Origin: Adenophora triphylla var. japonica
Taxonomy: Eukaryota > Streptophyta > Magnoliopsida > Asterales > Campanulaceae
Length of the DNA: 64,000 bases
Reading direction: 5' to 3'
Assembly (NCBI GenBank): GCA_022495995.1
Contig: JAFEMH010002586.1
Location: 62,001 to 126,000, forward strand
Part shown: positions 1 to 16,300 of the stretch, piece by piece
Position numbering within the stretch: position 1 is the first letter of the stretch
How the letters are laid out: every line of letters begins with the position of its first letter
The notes under the pieces: model-generated
Database searches by the model: none
Told to the model about the DNA's origin: nothing
Seen by the model: the letters and a program-made list of their open reading frames with translations, nothing else
Position numbers and translations under genes: made by a program

Positions 1-985
1 GATTTTCAGGGAGGGTTTGCTTCTCGATGTAATCCTTGATCTCATCTACCCAGTCCCTTACTTGGTCCTCAATATTGCTTATTTGAATTCGATCTATAGC
101 AGGTCTCTCCGTGAATTCTATCTGGCAATCCGTCTCTAAGTCTGTAATTTCTTGATCGCTTATTCTGGAGAGGAGGCCAGCTTCCACGTTATCCTCTCTC
201 ATGACTTGGTTCAGCTCATAGTAGGTGAAATTTTTGATGAGGGTTTTTGCAAGACCGCAGTACTGAGTTAGCACTGGGTTGATTGTATCATACTCCCCCC
301 TAATTTGATTTACTATGAGCTGAGAGTCACTGTTGATCTCAATATTCTGAACTCCCAAGTCTCTTGCCAATTCCATGCCCGCTATAATCGCCCCATACTC
401 AGCTTGATTGTTTGATGCCTCAAACTTTAATCTCAAGGCTCTTTTGAATTTTTCCCCGCAGGGTGCGATCAGGAGTATGCCCGCTCCACTAATTAACTTG
501 CTCACAGAGCCGTCCACTAATAAAGTCCACACTTCTTCTGGACGCTCCCTTGGCTGTATAATATCAGTGCTCGAGCTATCTGGGGCTTCCTCTGATTCTG
601 CCCGCTTTCTTTTTCCAAGGTCGCTGTCCGCCAATTTAAATGATGATTCTACCACAAAATCAGCTAAGGCTTGCGCTTTAATTGTCCTTATCGGGGAGTA
701 GGTGATCTGGAACTCAGTGAGTTCGATAGACCAAGCTAGAATTCTCCCCGAGGACTCTGGTTTGTGTAAAACCTTTCTAAGCGGGGCCTCCGTGAGTACA
801 ATTATAGGGTGTGCAGAAAAATAGGCTCTTAATTTTCGAACAGATACAAGCAAGGCGTAAGCTAACTTCTCTATATTTAAATAACGCCCCTCTACGGCGG
901 ACAAAGCCTTAGATACATAATAAACTGGTTTTTGGGAGTTATTATCCTCCCTTACAAGAACAAAGCAGCCTACGCGCATCAAGAA
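1..985 (-). pseudogene. pol fragment: Ty3 RNase H followed by second (archaeal-type) RNase H
   Basis: My minus-strand translation continues in the same frame as the RT ORF after a TAG at 986-988. Near 930-700 it shows the Ty3 RNase H block with YYVSKAL and LRAYF. Near 545-180 it shows a second RNase H with LLVDGS, then KFEASNNQAEYGAI, then INSDSQLIVNQ, which supply the D, E and D catalytic positions. This second domain resembles the archaeal-type RNase H described in plant Tat elements. The frame stays open to the window edge. Just downstream of the TAG about ten codons match the expected residues better in another frame, so a pair of compensating indels is likely. Confidence 0.8.
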
Positions 986-988
986 TCG

Positions 989-3019
989 CTAAAAACGTAA
1001 AAGTTCTTCCTGACACCGGCCGCCGAGTAGAGGTGGCTGCCCGAGGTATGTCTTGACTTCTTCAAAAGCTTGATGGAATTCATGATTCCATACAAATTCG
1101 TCAGCTCTCTTCCCCCCTTTTAGAGTTTTGAAGAAGGGGAGGCATCTCTCTGCTGACCGCGAGATGAAGCGGCCAAGTGCGGTGATTCGACCATTGAGTT
1201 TCTGTACATCCTTCACGCAAGCAGGAAGTTTCATGTCCAACAGTGCTTGGATTTTTTCGGGATTAGCCTCTATTCCTCGCTGGTTGACCATGAATCCAAG
1301 GAACTTGCCCGCCTTTACCCCAAAGGCACATTTTAGGGGATTTAGTTTCATGTTATTGCGGCGCAAGTTTTGGAAGGTTTCCTCCACGTCGAGCTCGTGG
1401 GAGTTTTCCTTTGTTTTTATAACCATGTCATCAATGTAGGCCTCAAGGTTTCTGCCCAGTTGGTTTTTGAAGACAAGATTGACCATTCGCTGATAGGTGG
1501 CTCCTGCATTTTTTAGCCCGAAGGGCATCATAGTGTAACAGTAAGTCTTGCCCGCAGCGATGAAAGCTACAGAGCGGACATCTTCAGGAGCCATCTGGAT
1601 CTGATGGTAGCCGGAGTATGCATCAATGAAGCTCAATACTCTATGACCAGCTATTGAATCCACCAATCTGTCTATGCGAGGAAGAGGGAAGCAGTCTTTG
1701 GGGCATGCCTTGTTGAGATTCGTGAAATCAACACACATCCTCCACTTGTCGTTGGATTTTTTGACCATTACTACGTTTGCTAGCCATTTGGGGTAGGAAA
1801 TCTCCTTTATTATCCCCGCTTTGAGCAATTTCTCCACCTCTTCCTTGATCGCGATCTCTTTCTCCGGGGAGAAGTACCTTGATTTTTGGTGAATGTTCTT
1901 GAAGGATGGGTCATCATTGATTTTATGGAGGATCACGTCCTCGCTGATTCCCTGCATATCCTCCACCCTCCAAGCGAACACATCACAATTTGCTCGAAGG
2001 AACTCGATGAGGATCCTTCTCTCCTCGCAGTGAATTTCCAGCCCGACCTTAACAGTTTGCTCGGGGAAGTGGAAGTTGATGACCACCTCCTCGAGCTCGT
2101 CGTTAGGTTGAAGGTCGCTGATTTCACGATTATGCAAGGAGTCAATGACAATAGTTGGGGGGTTGACCTGGGCTCCGGTCAGCGCTGCCATGGAATATAT
2201 GACCTCGCGGTCAATCTTTCCCTCAATTCCCCGATCAATGTATCCTCCCTCAACTGGGGCCAACTGCTTTGATTTTCTGCTCGTTTTGAGCTCCACCTTA
2301 GTGGTATGGAAAGAAAGCATGCCAATAGAAATAGGAGCCGGAACAAGCTCAAGGGCTTTCCCTTTTTTCGGTTTGTCCTCGCCCTCTTTCTGCGGGCAGG
2401 AGGTCTGGCCTTTACTAGCTTTTCTTTTCTCCTCCAGTGCTCGGAGGAATCTCCCGGGCTGGTTCTTGATGGTAGCAACCCCGCCCGGGGTGTTAAATTT
2501 CACCCTTTGGTGGGGAACGGAAGCAACTATTCCCAATTCGGCCTGAGCAGTTATGCCAAGAATGGCATTGTATTGGGAAGGAAGATCGACCACCATGAAA
2601 GTAATTTTGGCCGTCTTCTGCATGGGTTTTTCCCCAATAGTTACTTCAAACACAATCGTCCCCTTTACCCCAACGGCGTGATTGGTGAACCCCTCTAGCA
2701 TGCCCGCATAAGGAGTCAGGTTAGCCTCGGTCATTCTCATGCCTACCAACGTGTGGTAGTAGAGTATATCCCTGGTCGCGCCTGTATCAATTAAAACACG
2801 GTGTATGTTGGCTCGGTTAATTTTCATTTGAAGAGTTAGGGGCTGAGTAGAGTGGAATAGGGAGGAGGCAAGTTCACTCTTTTTGAACCCTATTTCCTGC
2901 TCTTCCTCAGGAGCCATTGGGGGGATTAAGAAAACCTTCTCCAGTGTTCGAATCTGAATGGAGAGCTGTTTGTTGGAGGGAGGCTCCTCGCCAATGAAAT
3001 TAATGTCATAGTCCCCCAA
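989..3019 (-). pseudogene. pol: retropepsin and reverse transcriptase of element I
   Basis: A 676-codon open frame. Residues about 70-190 form a retropepsin-like domain with LIDTGAT as the catalytic DTG motif. Residues about 370-640 form the RT with SFIDAYSGYHQI, the MPFGLKNAGATYQR block and YIDDMV as the YxDD catalytic motif, then KCAFGV and KFLGFMV. The start shown is only the first ATG after a TGA at 3071-3073. The frame before that TGA is the same as gag, so gag and pol were probably one ORF. The CGA-to-TGA change would fit deamination of a methylated CpG. A TAG at 986-988 separates RT from RNase H. Confidence 0.88.
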
Positions 3020-3073
3020 ATTGTCATCGTAATTGTCTCTCTCATTCCTCTCGGGGCCACGCGTGCCTCGTGC

Positions 3074-4084
3074 TCACTGCTGATTATTGTTATTGGGGGC
3101 ATTGTTGTTTCCCTTAACCCATTTTGTCAGCTCCCCGTCATTGATTTTTTGTTGAATAATTCGCTTCAACTGGAAGCAGTCCTCCGTGCCATGACCGTAG
3201 TCATTGTGATATTCGCAGAACTTGGCCCTACTCCTCTCATTTGGCTTCCGGATCATAGGAGGAGGGGGAGGAAATTCTGAGGCTCTCATGATGACTGCCC
3301 GCGGCTCGGTGAGGAGGGTATAAACTGTTTCATCCACAACCTTTCGGAGCTTGTCTGACCCACGACCTCTGTTTTTGCCCTGATAATTGGTGCAAGCAGG
3401 CTCTGGGATAGTCTCCTGAACTTGGCTTATCCTTTCTTTTGCTGAAGCTCGGGGAGCGGGCACATTGGGATCTTCAGCGGATGCAATGGCAGAGGCCCTT
3501 TCATACATCTCCTCTACGGTTTTTGACAAGCTGGAGGCAAAATTCATTTTGAGGAAAGAGGAGTTGAGGCCACCCTCAAAACAGAGTCTGATGTCCCCCT
3601 CCTCAAGATCCACAATCTCCTCGCTCACCTTCCTGAACCGAGAGATGTAGTCTTTTGTGGCCTCGTTTGGGGCCTGCTTAACGCAGACAAGATCTGTCTT
3701 TGGTCTAGCGGGCTCACCGGCCCCAGCAAAGGCATTAAGAAAGAGGTTTCTAAACTGGCTGAAAGATTGGATGGACCGGGGCTTAAGAGCTAACATCCAT
3801 GATAGGGCCTTTCCCGTGAAAGTTGCAGCTAAGGCCTTACACATCACCGATTCGTCCGACGAGAACAGGGCCATTTGTCCCTCGAATCGTCCCATATGAC
3901 TCTTGGCATTCTTGGATCCACCATAAGTATCCATCTGAGAGGGCTTGTCCTTCTGAATAGGTGCCCAGGCGATCTTGTCAGTGAAGGCATCCATGGTGCG
4001 GCCACACCTCTGGGCGGCCTTTTGGTGGGTCTCCCACATCTCGTTCATAAACTTGATAAACTCGGGGCTCTGATTATCAACCTT
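3074..4084 (-). pseudogene. gag of element I: capsid and zinc knuckle
   Basis: 324 codons from the first ATG, with readable frame up to a TAG at 4085-4087. The middle is a Retrotrans_gag-type capsid region (AALFSSDESVMCKALAATF, then ALSWMLAL and FRNLFLNAF). Near the end is a zinc knuckle CEYHNDYGHGTEDC (C-x2-H-x4-H-x4-C). The ORF ends in a short Asn-rich run just before the TGA that separates it from pol in the same frame. The protein would package element RNA in virus-like particles. The stops make it non-functional unless read through. Confidence 0.85.
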
Positions 4085-4235
4085 CTACTTTTTAGCCCGT
4101 GGAGTCACGGCCTTCTCCCTGGCCGGAGCCAAGGGTCTGGCTTGGGACTTCGCATGGCGGTTTGATTGCGCCTCTTCTCCAACCTCCTCGCTATCATCCA
4201 CGTGCACCACACTGCGTCTGGCCGACTGTCCGCGA

Positions 4236-4769
4236 TCAAGGTTGGTTCAACCCGGTTTGCCCCCTAGCTTGACTAGCAAGCGAGTTAGCGGGAGCTCGTT
4301 GGGAGAACCTTTGTGACCCTTGTGGGAACTGCAGTCCGCCGTTTGCCTCTATCTCAAACATCTCCATTTGAGCGTCATTGATGGCCATGGCCTCAGCAAC
4401 CAGTTTGGATTTTGCGGCCAGAATCTCTTTCCTCTTCAGGATTTGCTCCGGGGAGAGTGGAGTGTTTAAGGCGGTGTTTTTTATAGGAGCTTGGGGAGTT
4501 TTTGGGCTGTTGTTTAATAGGGCTTGGGCTTTCTCAGCTCTTATCTGGTCGGTTAGTTTGTGTATAGCCCTTTGACCAGGGGAGAGGCTGTGTTGTGGCT
4601 GAGAACGGGCCCCCATCCTATTAAAAACGGAGGTCGTAGCCTTACCTTTATTGACATCGGAAGGTGAGGCCTGGTCCTCTGGCTCAATGGTCATGTGACC
4701 AGCATTCTCCAAGGTTTTTGACATATTTGGAAAAGAAATAAATGACTGAAAAGAAGAGACTTTAGACAT
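4236..4769 (-). pseudogene. gag N-terminal ORF of element I, out of frame with the capsid
   Basis: 177 codons beginning about 60 bp inside the primer-binding site. The composition is low complexity (Gln, Ser, Ala rich) with no recognised domain, as expected for the N-terminal part of Tat gag. It is in a different frame from the capsid ORF at 3074-4084, and a stop lies at 4085-4087 in the capsid frame, so at least one frameshift and one nonsense change separate the two halves. It could instead be an independent ORF. Confidence 0.55.
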
Positions 4770-4831
4770 TCAGTTGTTTAGAACACAAAGTGTGCCTGAA
4801 AACAAAGATTTTTATCGAGAAAACAAATGAC

Positions 4832-4852
4832 GTGTTCCCGGCAATGGAACCA
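4832..4852 (-). other. primer-binding site of element I
   Basis: On the minus strand, one base past the LTR, the sequence begins TGGTTCCATTGCCGGGAAC. It starts with TGG, the complement of a tRNA CCA end, and is related in layout to the TGGCGCCGTTGCCGGGGA type used by many plant Ty3/gypsy elements. The exact tRNA is not assigned. Confidence 0.65.
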
Positions 4853-4853
4853 C

Positions 4854-5713
4854 TGATGACGCCAAGCTTTTCAAGGTCAGAAGCGGTTCAAGGATATCTG
4901 GCAGGATATATTTGGTGGTTTGATATACCTAGAACACAACACAAATGAAGCACCGTTAAGGTCAAAGTTGGATGTTAATCCAACTCAGTCCCTCATGTGT
5001 GAGAGTAAGAATACTGAGTAATGAAGGCTTGGAATACCTTGAGTGTGTGTAAGTGTTTAGGGTTTTAGAATAATATGGCTTACTCAATATATTTGGAACT
5101 TACCTTGCCCAAGGGGACAAAGGTCTTCTATTTATAGGCAATGGAGAGGTGCTTGTTGATGTAAGCAATGAGATCAGCCCTAGAGGGCACTTTGGTATTT
5201 GACCGCCTACACGTGTCTGCAGCTAATTGGCCCTGTCAGGGAGGGAACATTGACTGTAAAGGGGACATGGCTGAAAGGGACATGAGTCGTGTATATGGCT
5301 TAGCGCATTAAATGAAATAGTAGGCGCCTGTCTGAGCCGCATTAAATGCGTGATGGGGGAGCCGGCAACTTGCATGTCAGAGCAGTGAGCTAACTTGCTC
5401 AGTAAGGCTTGACATTAACCGGGAGGCAGGTGAGATAACCGGGAGGCAGGTATGAGCCCGCGGTCAACATCTTGGGCGCGATCAAAGGTATTTGACGCGG
5501 GCACGGAGGGAGCGGTCATACCTCCTGCGGGCACCAATCCAGCAGTCAGGATCCCTCCGATCTTTGAGAAGGATGATGCGGGGAGGAACGCGGACTTGAC
5601 CTCAAGGGTCTATCTGTCTGCGGTCTTTACCTCAGCGGTCTAGGACATGCCACCTCACCGGTTCCTTAGACCAGATCGAGCGTGGGCCCGATCCAGCAGG
5701 TTCGGGCTCATCA
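4854..5713 (-). repeat. 5' LTR of element I
   Basis: 860 bp with short inverted ends TGATGA at 4854 and TCATCA at 5708-5713. The LTR abuts the primer-binding site on its left, and the flank AAAAC at 5714-5718 is the expected position of one target-site duplicate. The 3' LTR is outside the window, so the duplication cannot be checked. A minus-strand TATA box lies inside. Confidence 0.8.
5128..5136 (-). promoter_or_regulatory. TATA box of LTR I
   Basis: TATAAATAG on the minus strand, about 580 bp from the outer LTR end. It is a standard plant TATA box and is placed to drive the minus-strand element. Confidence 0.6.
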
Positions 5714-6210
5714 AAACACGTGTTATTACCTTCCCTTATGTAGGTACTAGTAAAAGCCCGTGTTCGAGGACACGTTTTTTTTATTTTTAATTAAGCCCGT
5801 GTCTGAGGACACGTTTTTTTTTTAATTAAAATTTTTTTTAAGGGCAAAATGGGAAAGGGACAACTTAGTGAGGGCAAAATGGGAAATTTGACACTTGATA
5901 CTGTTCATTGTACTGTAGAACACCGTTCCCATTTATACTATAGATAAATGGTTTTTTTTTTTTTTAGGTGTAACACCCACCCCCACCCACATTATCCGTG
6001 AGAGTGTTACGTGAGTGTGAATTAAAATTATGTGTGCAATAATTAATAATTAAGACATAATAATATAATAAGAGGGGAAAAATGAGTGAAGAAAGTTTCA
6101 TAAGTATGAAAAGTAAAATATAAAAAAATAAAAAATAAAAAGAATAATAAGTGGATTGTTGTTGTGGGTATGCCAAGTGAATTCCATTAAATATAGAATT
6201 ATAAAAACTG
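5714..6210. other. AT-rich intergenic stretch with a duplicated GCCCGTGT...GACACG hairpin
   Basis: No gene. Two copies of a short inverted motif, AGCCCGTGT-N-GAGGACACG, at about 5755-5777 and 5793-5815, each followed by a T run. A repeated GGGCAAAATGGGAAA phrase follows at about 5843 and 5874. These could be the end of a short non-autonomous element, but I cannot define its borders. Confidence 0.35.
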
Positions 6211-6419
6211 TCAGGGTCCGTTTGGATAGACATAATTGAAATTGTATTGGAATCACAATTTTATGGAATTGAATTTCAACATATTCGAATTCCATAGAAC
6301 TTCAATTCTATTGTTTGGCTAATCTATAGAATTCTATTAGAATTGATTTACAATTTCAATTCTATTGTTTGGATACTCATGCAGTCTAACGGAAATAAAT
6401 TTGTCATTTTAAATTTATT

Positions 6420-7440
6420 TTAACAGCTCCCCACCCCTGCCCCTGCCTTCCCCACCCCCGTCGGGTAAAAAAAAATCTAAATTTATTTTAACAACTCCCC
6501 CTCCCCCCGCACGATCGGGTAAAAAAAATCATGTTAAAATAAATTTAAAATGATTATATTTTTTTTGACCGGAGGGGGGGTGGCAGGGGGTGGTGAGTGG
6601 ATTGGGGGAGGAGTTGTTAAAAAAAAATTTAAAATGATTAATTATTTTTTTTTGGGAGGGGGGGAGGAGGGGGTGTACTAAACCCAAGCCTACTCAGATT
6701 TCTGTCGTTTAAGAAGTTCCCGGGTCAAAAAAAATAATCATGTTAAAATAAATTTAAAATGATTTTTTTTTGACCGGAGGGGGGGTGACAGGGGGTGGTG
6801 AGTGAATTGGAGGAGGAGTTGTTGAAAAAAAATTAAAATGATTAATTATTATTTTTTTGACTGGACGAGGGGGAAGGGTGTACTAAACCCAAGCCTGCTC
6901 AGATTTCTGTCGCTTAAGAAGTTCCCTTGGGAATACATGATTTTGGAGTGTTCTATTGCCTTTGCAAATTACCTTGCCTCCAAACACTGAATATTGAAGA
7001 TGGATTTGGACGTGAATTACCATTGAGTAACATTAATATGTTTAAACGTGAACATATCTCAGCATATGCACCTGCCTTGGATCATCTTTAGTGGGGTGGG
7101 GGGGGAGGGGGAGTTGTTAAAAATAAAATTAAAATGATTAATTTTTTTTTGACTCGACAGGGGGTGGGGGTGGGTGGGTGGGGGGCCAGGGGCAGGGGTG
7201 GGGGAGTTGTTAAAAATAAAATTAAAATGATTATTTTTTTTTTTGACTCGACGGGGGGTGGTGAGTGGATTGGGGGAAGAGTTGTTAAAAAAATTAAAAT
7301 GATTAATTTTTTTTTGACCCAACGAGGGGGGGGGGAGAGGGGGTGGGGGGGGGTGGGGGTTAGGGTGGCAGGGGGTGGTGAGTGAAGTTGGGGAGGAGAT
7401 GTTAAATATAAATTTAAAATGATTATTTATTTTTTTTACT
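6420..7440. repeat. Imperfect tandem repeats (G-rich / AT-rich alternation) inside element A
   Basis: A unit containing AAATTTAAAATGATTA, a T run, TTGACCGGAGG or a close variant, a G-rich block and TGGTGAGTG, then GGAGGAGTTGTT, recurs about six times with varying length. A phrase ending AGATTTCTGTCG appears twice (about 6698 and 6901). ORFs predicted in this tract are composition artefacts. Confidence 0.75.
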
Positions 7441-7445
7441 CGAAC

Positions 7446-7492
<47 letters not shown>
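7446..7492. repeat. (GT)n microsatellite
   Basis: About 23 uninterrupted GT dinucleotides inside element A, followed by short GGGGAT repeats. Confidence 0.95.
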
Positions 7493-7495
<3 letters not shown>

Positions 7496-7796
7496 TTAGG
7501 GGGTGGGGATGGGGATGGGGATGGGGTAGGGGTGGTTGATGTGAGGTGGGTTTGGGAAAGATGGAGACGAGGAACTAGCGACCTAAAAAAAAATTTCGAT
7601 AGTTTTGAATTGGTGTAGAATTGATTTTGTAATTTTTTACTTTAACTATGGAATTGATTTTATGGAATTAGACTATTAGAATTATAATTCAATTTCAATT
7701 CTCTCCCTCATTTTAGCATTCAAACAGCAGAATTGAAATTACAAGCTCCAATTCCAATTCCAAATTATGGAATTGGTGTACCCAAACATACCCTCA

Positions 7797-8507
7797 GGTA
7801 TGTTTGGATACCCTAATTCCATAGCTTGGAAATTGGAATTGGAATTGGAATTGGAGCCTTCAAAACCAATTTCATTGTTTGGGAACATAACTAAAATTTG
7901 GAATTGGAATTGTGTTGAAATTCTAAATCACTCAATTTCACAAAACTAATTCCATCTTAAATCCTAATAATTTAAATTCTAAATTTGATCAATTAATAAC
8001 AACTCACATTATTTTACCACCACCACAACAACTTTCAATCACCACCATTTGTGCCACCTCCCGCCGCCGCCAACACCTCCGGCAACCGCCGCCACCTCCG
8101 GCAACCGCCGCCACCTCCGGCAACTGCCACTGCCGCCTACAACCACCATTTCGCCGCCAACACCTCCGGCAACCGCCGCCACCGCCGTCTACAGCCACCT
8201 CCCGCCGTCGCCGCCGCCTCTGGCCACTCTCTGCCACCACTGCCGCTTCAGAAAATCACCGCCTCCAACTACCTCCGCTGGCTGCCACCTACCGCCGCCG
8301 TTAACCACCACCACTATATACTATTTATTTTAAAAAGTATAATTTTTTAATACTTTCGTTGTTAGCAAGGCTTGAACCCTTGTTATTTATAATAACTAAC
8401 AACCATATACCACTAAACTAAACTAGATACTTGACTTATTATTGAACTTTTATTTTAAGTATAATATATAATTATAATTGAATTCCACACATTATCCAAA
8501 CGGACCC
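7797..8507. mobile_element. TIR element B, abutting element A
   Basis: The left end GGTATGTTTGGATA (7797) and right end TATCCAAACGGACCC (8493-8507) belong to the same TIR family as element A. TCA lies on both sides (7794-7796, shared with A, and 8508-8510). It is 711 bp with no transposase. Its middle (about 8040-8310) is a CCG/CCA trinucleotide-rich tract that could be trapped proline-rich coding or simple-sequence DNA. Confidence 0.65.
8040..8310. repeat. CCG/CCA-rich low-complexity tract
   Basis: Repeats such as CACCTCCGGCAACCGCCGC occur several times. All reading frames give long Pro/Thr or Gly/Arg runs, so overlapping ORFs on both strands here are not evidence of a gene. Confidence 0.8.
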
Positions 8508-8510
8508 TCA

Positions 8511-9120
8511 TTTTGATTAGTGTACAGTCTAAAAAAAATATACATTCACGTGGGATGGAGAGAGTATATAATAAATAATTTTAATTCATTAGTATTTTTA
8601 TTGTAAAAAATCATTAATGTTTTTATAAAAAAAAATTATTAATGTTTTTTTTTAAGTTTTTCTTTTTATAGATAATGTAATGAATTAATTTTTTGAATAT
8701 ATATATCTTCAGCTCTTGTCAAGAGTAAGCAAGAGAGGTTGCTGACCGAATGCAAAGGAATTTGGGCTTATTCCACGCTAGCGAGTGAGTTAAAAGTAAA
8801 TAGGTAAATAATGATTTTTGTAATATATGAATTTTATAAGGCTAAAATTGTCCAAAACAATATTCATATTTTGCCATTTTATGAAACAAAACAACTAAAA
8901 ATAAATTGAAAACACTATAATATTTATTTTAAGGATATATAAATTTAAATTAAAAGCCAAGTAAATGTGAAATATTATGCTTGTGTTAAGTAACTGGTGC
9001 ACGCTGATTATATGACCAAAGTTTTAGATTGTTACAGTACCATTAAAAAAAAAATGACAGCTAAGATCACAACTAATATGCAGCCCTTTATCATGCATTG
9101 GTTAGTATCCTTTTTTTGTG
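8511..9120. other. AT-rich upstream region of the GH1 gene
   Basis: No ORF or repeat of note. It contains poly-A/T runs. It would hold the upstream regulatory DNA of the beta-glucosidase gene, but I recognise no specific element apart from the TATA box that follows. Confidence 0.5.
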
Positions 9121-9129
9121 TATAAATAG
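9121..9129 (+). promoter_or_regulatory. TATA box of the GH1 gene
   Basis: TATAAATAG lies 96 bp before the proposed ATG at 9217, which leaves room for a short leader of about 60 bp. The leader has no upstream ATG that would block the start. Confidence 0.6.
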
Positions 9130-9216
9130 TCGTGAAAGCATCAATGAAACCACACAACTAAACTTAAAAAGTCTTCTAGCCTTTTTTGTGTTAGTAATAC
9201 TTATATTTGATCTAAA

Positions 9217-14094
<4,878 letters not shown>

Positions 14095-14221
14095 AACTGG
14101 AGTACGATTTAGCGGAGATTTGTTTGTGTAATGAGAAGGCCAGCCGGCCGCGGTTAGTTTGTGTGTGTGTGATTTATATCTTCTATTGCAGTTGTTATAT
14201 GCAATATGCTTTGCTTGATGT

Positions 14222-14227
14222 AATAAA
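14222..14227 (+). terminator. Putative polyadenylation signal of the GH1 gene
   Basis: AATAAA lies 128 bp after the stop codon, with a GT-rich stretch just upstream (14158-14172), as in plant 3' ends. A second AATAAA lies near 14292. Confidence 0.45.
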
Positions 14228-14299
14228 TGTTGTGAACCATAAATCATGGATGTTGTCTTCAAAGACATTTAGTAATGTTTTGTACTTTTATTAATAAAA

Positions 14300-16300
14300 A
14301 TGTTGTTGTGGATCTTTACTCTTTTCGATTTAGATAAAGTTGATGGTATGGAACGTAAAATCACGACCAATCTTGCTATAAGCCCAGTAAGGTGACCGCT
14401 CAATCCCAAAAATATTACTCGATTTTAGGATCTCAAACTTTTAAGTTTTTATATTATATTTAATAAATATCAATTTCAAATCAAAGATATGTTAGTGTCC
14501 AAGAAGTTAATAAAAATAGTGCAAATTGCATATGTGCCACGGGTCCACATTTTTGCTTCTCTTTTTCCCATTCTCTCTCTCACACACTTCTCTCCTGCTC
14601 ATTTTTTCTCTCATTTAATTTAATTTAATTTTCTTCTCTCTTTAGCACACTTTATTCTCTCTCCAAATTTAATTTGACCTTTCATTTCCTGTTTTTTTTT
14701 TTACATTTAATGATCTATTTGCAATCATTATTTCATTTCAAAATTTTCATTATTTGCATTTATCACTAAAGTTTTGATAAAAATTATTTTTAAAATTATT
14801 TACAATTAATTCAAAAATTTATTGCCTTATTTCCAATTTCTTATTTAATATTTTGCAATTATTCCATTTTAAATACTAAATTTCAATTGTCAAATTCTAA
14901 AACTCAATATTTTTATTAATAAAATTTTCCAAGTCTTGTTTTTATCTACGATTTAAGTCAAAAATAGACACATGTGATAAAATAATGACTGAGAGACGAA
15001 AAGATTTGATTTGACAAATGTAAAAATTTTACTAGCAAATATTTTTGTTGATTTCCATTATTTGGAACTTTTTATCATTACAAAGTAATATTATAATTAT
15101 GTCATATTTTTTTTTCATTAAACATGAATTTATAGTCACAGAATAATTATATGTTCTCGTTGTATCAAAAAATTTGTTGTTTTAGTAATTTATTTTAAAA
15201 TACTTATTATTTTCGTTCAAAAAAACTTATTATTTAACTATTATTTAGGCATTGTTTATCAAATATATTTCTATTAATAATTATAACTAGTAATTGTACA
15301 AATATTTAATTACCTAAATTTAAACTCTTTATAATGTATTGGTTATAGCTAAATTTAAACTCCCCCATACAAAATATTGATTTTTCATATTTAACAAATT
15401 AATATTTTTGTATAGCATGCTTTAATTGTTTTACGGCATCTCCCTTTATACTTTAAAATAAAGTATGATTTAGCTCCAACGAAATCCTAAGTCTTTCTCT
15501 ATTGTTATGAAACAACTAAATTTCTTATCCCAAATTTGGTGGAGTGAATCTGATGCTGCCACAGAAAAATGGTTACACAGGCCTGAAATGAAATGTCCAG
15601 TTGTTGATACTCCGACTTCTACTCCGTCGTCTCCTACGTACAAAACACACGAAAACTAGGCCGGGGTGTCTCCAGCAAAGCCCCTCCGGTGTGAGGATAA
15701 GTACAAAATCTAGAAACAAGAGATTACAATGGAAACTTGAGAAAAACTGCATAAAATGTACTTGAGACTTACCTAATTTTGCTTTCTGATGTTGTTTATA
15801 TACTTCCTCAAGTCATGTGCAAGTCACATGCTATTGGACACATGTCGCTCTTCCATTGAGTGTGCATGGGCACTCAAAGATAGTGTAGATGCCACCTTTT
15901 TCCTGACAGATAGTTCATTTAACAGATTTTGTGGGCCCCAAACGCAACGTATTTGGCTGCTTCTGGAATGTAGCTGCTGATCCATATATCGCATGTAGGC
16001 GACAACCATGATGAGGCAGCAATCTTTGTTGTTGTCGCTGATATGAACATCCTTATAAGGATGCGAGGTTCCTTCCTTGAGATCATATAAAAGTATTTAG
16101 TGATGGGCTCTAATGAGCTTCCCGCTTGGCCTTATTTCCCGCCAATATTCTTGGTTAAGTCGCCATGTCGCATTCATCATATATTGTGCCTATTTTCTTG
16201 ATCTTCAATCCATATTTATCGTATTGGGCCTCTTATATTTGTGCAGGCCCAAATATCGTTTTACATGATCATATCAGTAGCCCCCAAGTTCGAGATTGAG
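14300..16300. other. AT-rich intergenic region, nothing recognised
   Basis: 14300-15500 is very AT-rich with CT-rich runs near 14560-14660. 15520-16290 has more balanced composition and the phrase TAGCCCCCAAGT near 16278, which resembles the non-coding DNA of plant retroelements. I find no LTR ends, no domain and no long ORF. Short ORFs here are random. Confidence 0.5.

Larger units (their letters stand above)
1..5713 (-). mobile_element. Ty3/gypsy Tat-like LTR retrotransposon I, 5' part (window cuts it)
   Basis: Read on the minus strand the order is LTR (5713-4854), primer-binding site, gag, protease, reverse transcriptase, Ty3-type RNase H and a second RNase H-like domain that runs off the left edge. 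Integrase and the 3' LTR are not in the window. Two RNase H domains in a row and a CX2HX4HX4C knuckle are known features of the Tat lineage, so that assignment is an inference from family knowledge. The reading frame has several in-frame stops (985-988, 3071-3073 and 4085-4087), so this copy is decayed. Confidence 0.92.
6214..7793. mobile_element. TIR element A (PIF/Harbinger-like by TSD size), with internal GC-rich tandem repeats
   Basis: The left end GGGTCCGTTTGGATA (6214-6228) and right end TACCCAAACATACCC (7779-7793) are imperfect inverted repeats, differing at three positions. Each side is flanked by TCA (6211-6213 and 7794-7796). It has no transposase ORF. Subterminal DNA is rich in GGAATT/AATTCC-type repeats. 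The middle (about 6420-7440) is repeated poly-purine sequence. A three-base duplication fits PIF/Harbinger, though TCA differs from the common TTA/TAA, so the superfamily is tentative. Confidence 0.65.

Noticed and set aside
7059..7385. ORFs in the G-rich repeats of element A
   Set aside because: Translation of tandem simple sequence.
8004..8350. Overlapping proline-rich and Arg/Gly-rich ORFs on both strands
   Set aside because: Trinucleotide-like composition keeps all frames open; no domain, no splice context.
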